Shown here: positions 13,009 to 13,689 of the stretch, piece after piece | Layout of the letters: each line of letters begins with the position of its first letter | Position numbering within the stretch: position 1 is the stretch's first letter | DNA from: Methanobacteriota archaeon | Lineage (GTDB): Archaea; Halobacteriota; Methanocellia; Methanocellales; Methanocellaceae | Assembly (NCBI GenBank): GCA_023436075.1 | Contig: JAEZKS010000084.1 | Span: forward strand, 1 to 13,689 | Length of the DNA: 13,689 nucleotides | Direction: 5' to 3' | The notes under the pieces: generated by a model | The model's input: only the letters and a program-made list of their open reading frames with translations | The model's database searches: none | Told to the model about the DNA's origin: nothing | Translations under genes and position numbers: made by a program

Positions 13009-13689
13009 ATGGCGAGAAGATTATGGACTACGCTAATCATCATGTCGCTGCTTGTTGCGGCGATACCAGTATCGAACGCTGAATCAAACGGCAAACCATT
13101 CGAGAAAGTGGAGCCTTATAACGGGCTGTTCGGAGCTGACTCGTTGTTCTACGGGCTGAAGCTGTTCGTGCAGCATTTCGACGTATCGCTGGAAGGCAAC
13201 GATAGCGCGAAGCTGCAGAAACAGATCGCCATCGGGCGACAGCGTCTCTCCGAGGCTGCGGCGGTCGCCGCCCGGAACAATACGGGCGCCCTGGACGCCG
13301 CCCTGACCGCCTATGCGGACGAACTGCAGGCTATCAACGAGACTCTGGACAGCGAGAACATAGATGACCTTACTTACCTGAATGCAAGCGACGAGCTCCA
13401 GGATCAGGAGGGCATCCTTGCTGAGATGACCAATACCACCGGACTGCCGACGGCTATCACTGACCTCTACAACCGGACGTTGAACGTGACGCGAGAAATC
13501 AAGAACGGCCGGCCGTTCATCCTCTGCAACAATACGTCCTACTTTATCCCTCCCGGTCAGATGAAGAAGATCATCAGTCAGGGCAACTCCGGAAAGATTC
13601 CGCCTGGCCTGGCAAAGAAAGGCTACATTTCCCCGGAGCCGATCCTGGTCAACGGCACTATCCTGTGGCCGTGGGATGACAGCTACAAC
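13009..13689 (+). CDS. Secreted DUF5667-type protein, N-terminal 227 residues (3' end off window)
   Basis: An open frame with no stop before the window edge. Residues 1-24 are a cleavable signal peptide (MARRLW, hydrophobic TTLIIMSLLVAAIPV, cleavage after SNA). Residues ~37-125 match the DUF5667 pattern: YNGLFGADSLFYGLKLFVQHFDVSL, followed by helices with KLQKQIAIGRQRLSEAAAVA and ALTAYADELQAI. Proteins with this domain are exported helical proteins of unknown function in archaea and bacteria. The rest has several Asn-X-Thr/Ser sequons and few recognisable features. ATG 13009 is chosen because CGAGG (12998-13002) is 6 nt upstream and it starts a proper signal peptide; an in-frame ATG at 12973 would add 12 glycine-rich and charged residues and spoil the signal peptide. 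Confidence 0.85.
   Translation, partial: MARRLWTTLIIMSLLVAAIPVSNAESNGKPFEKVEPYNGLFGADSLFYGLKLFVQHFDVSLEGNDSAKLQKQIAIGRQRLSEAAAVAARNNTGALDAALTAYADELQAINETLDSENIDDLTYLNASDELQDQEGILAEMTNTTGLPTAITDLYNRTLNVTREIKNGRPFILCNNTSYFIPPGQMKKIISQGNSGKIPPGLAKKGYISPEPILVNGTILWPWDDSYN

Overview
The window reads as a chromosomal segment of a methanogenic archaeon, most like the Methanocellales (Methanocella, Rice Cluster I). Supporting signs are a methanofuran-biosynthesis gene end (MfnF-like), a methanogen-specific MsvR-type redox regulator with its own operator, an archaeal type IV pilus/archaellum-like assembly ATPase plus membrane platform, archaeal TATA boxes, SD motifs of the GGAGG/GGTGATC kind, and roughly 55% GC genes separated by AT-rich intergenic DNA. 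The species assignment is inference from protein style, not from a search.

Layout. (1) 2-1553, plus strand: the 3' end of an MfnF-like gene overlapping a lipoprotein gene by 11 bp, then a strong hairpin. (2) 1554-2010: AT-rich intergenic DNA with a TATA box and a structured leader. (3) 2011-7141, plus strand: a three-gene pilus/secretion-type cluster made of a FlaI/GspE-like ATPase with a long disordered N-terminus, a double-T2SF membrane protein, and a RecA/RAD55-like protein whose P-loop has lost its lysine. No pilin is visible here. (4) 7411-8441, minus strand: an MsvR-type regulator followed by a 65-aa membrane protein. The regulator's promoter carries a TTCG-N8-CGAA operator. Divergent from it lies a gene-free stretch with two strong hairpins and a T-tract (about 8520-8670) that looks like a small structured RNA on the plus strand. 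(5) 8671-9068: an inverted pair of CTCTGCG-type repeats. (6) 9069-9233, minus strand: a short 54-aa membrane protein gene with a perfect 16-bp palindrome at its promoter. (7) 9440-10864, plus strand: a soluble PAS/GAF-type histidine kinase. (8) 11087-12759: an AzgA/PbuG-type purine permease with a roughly 100-nt structured leader abutting its SD, ended by a clear intrinsic-type terminator. (9) 13009-13689: the 5' part of a secreted DUF5667-type protein running off the window.

The pilus-like genes probably act together as a cell-surface machine. The msvR, kinase and permease regions are separate transcription units. The most novel-looking signals are the candidate RNA divergent from msvR, the structured permease leader, and the pseudo-ATPase in the pilus-like cluster. 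All structure claims were made by eye; no folding or database search was run.
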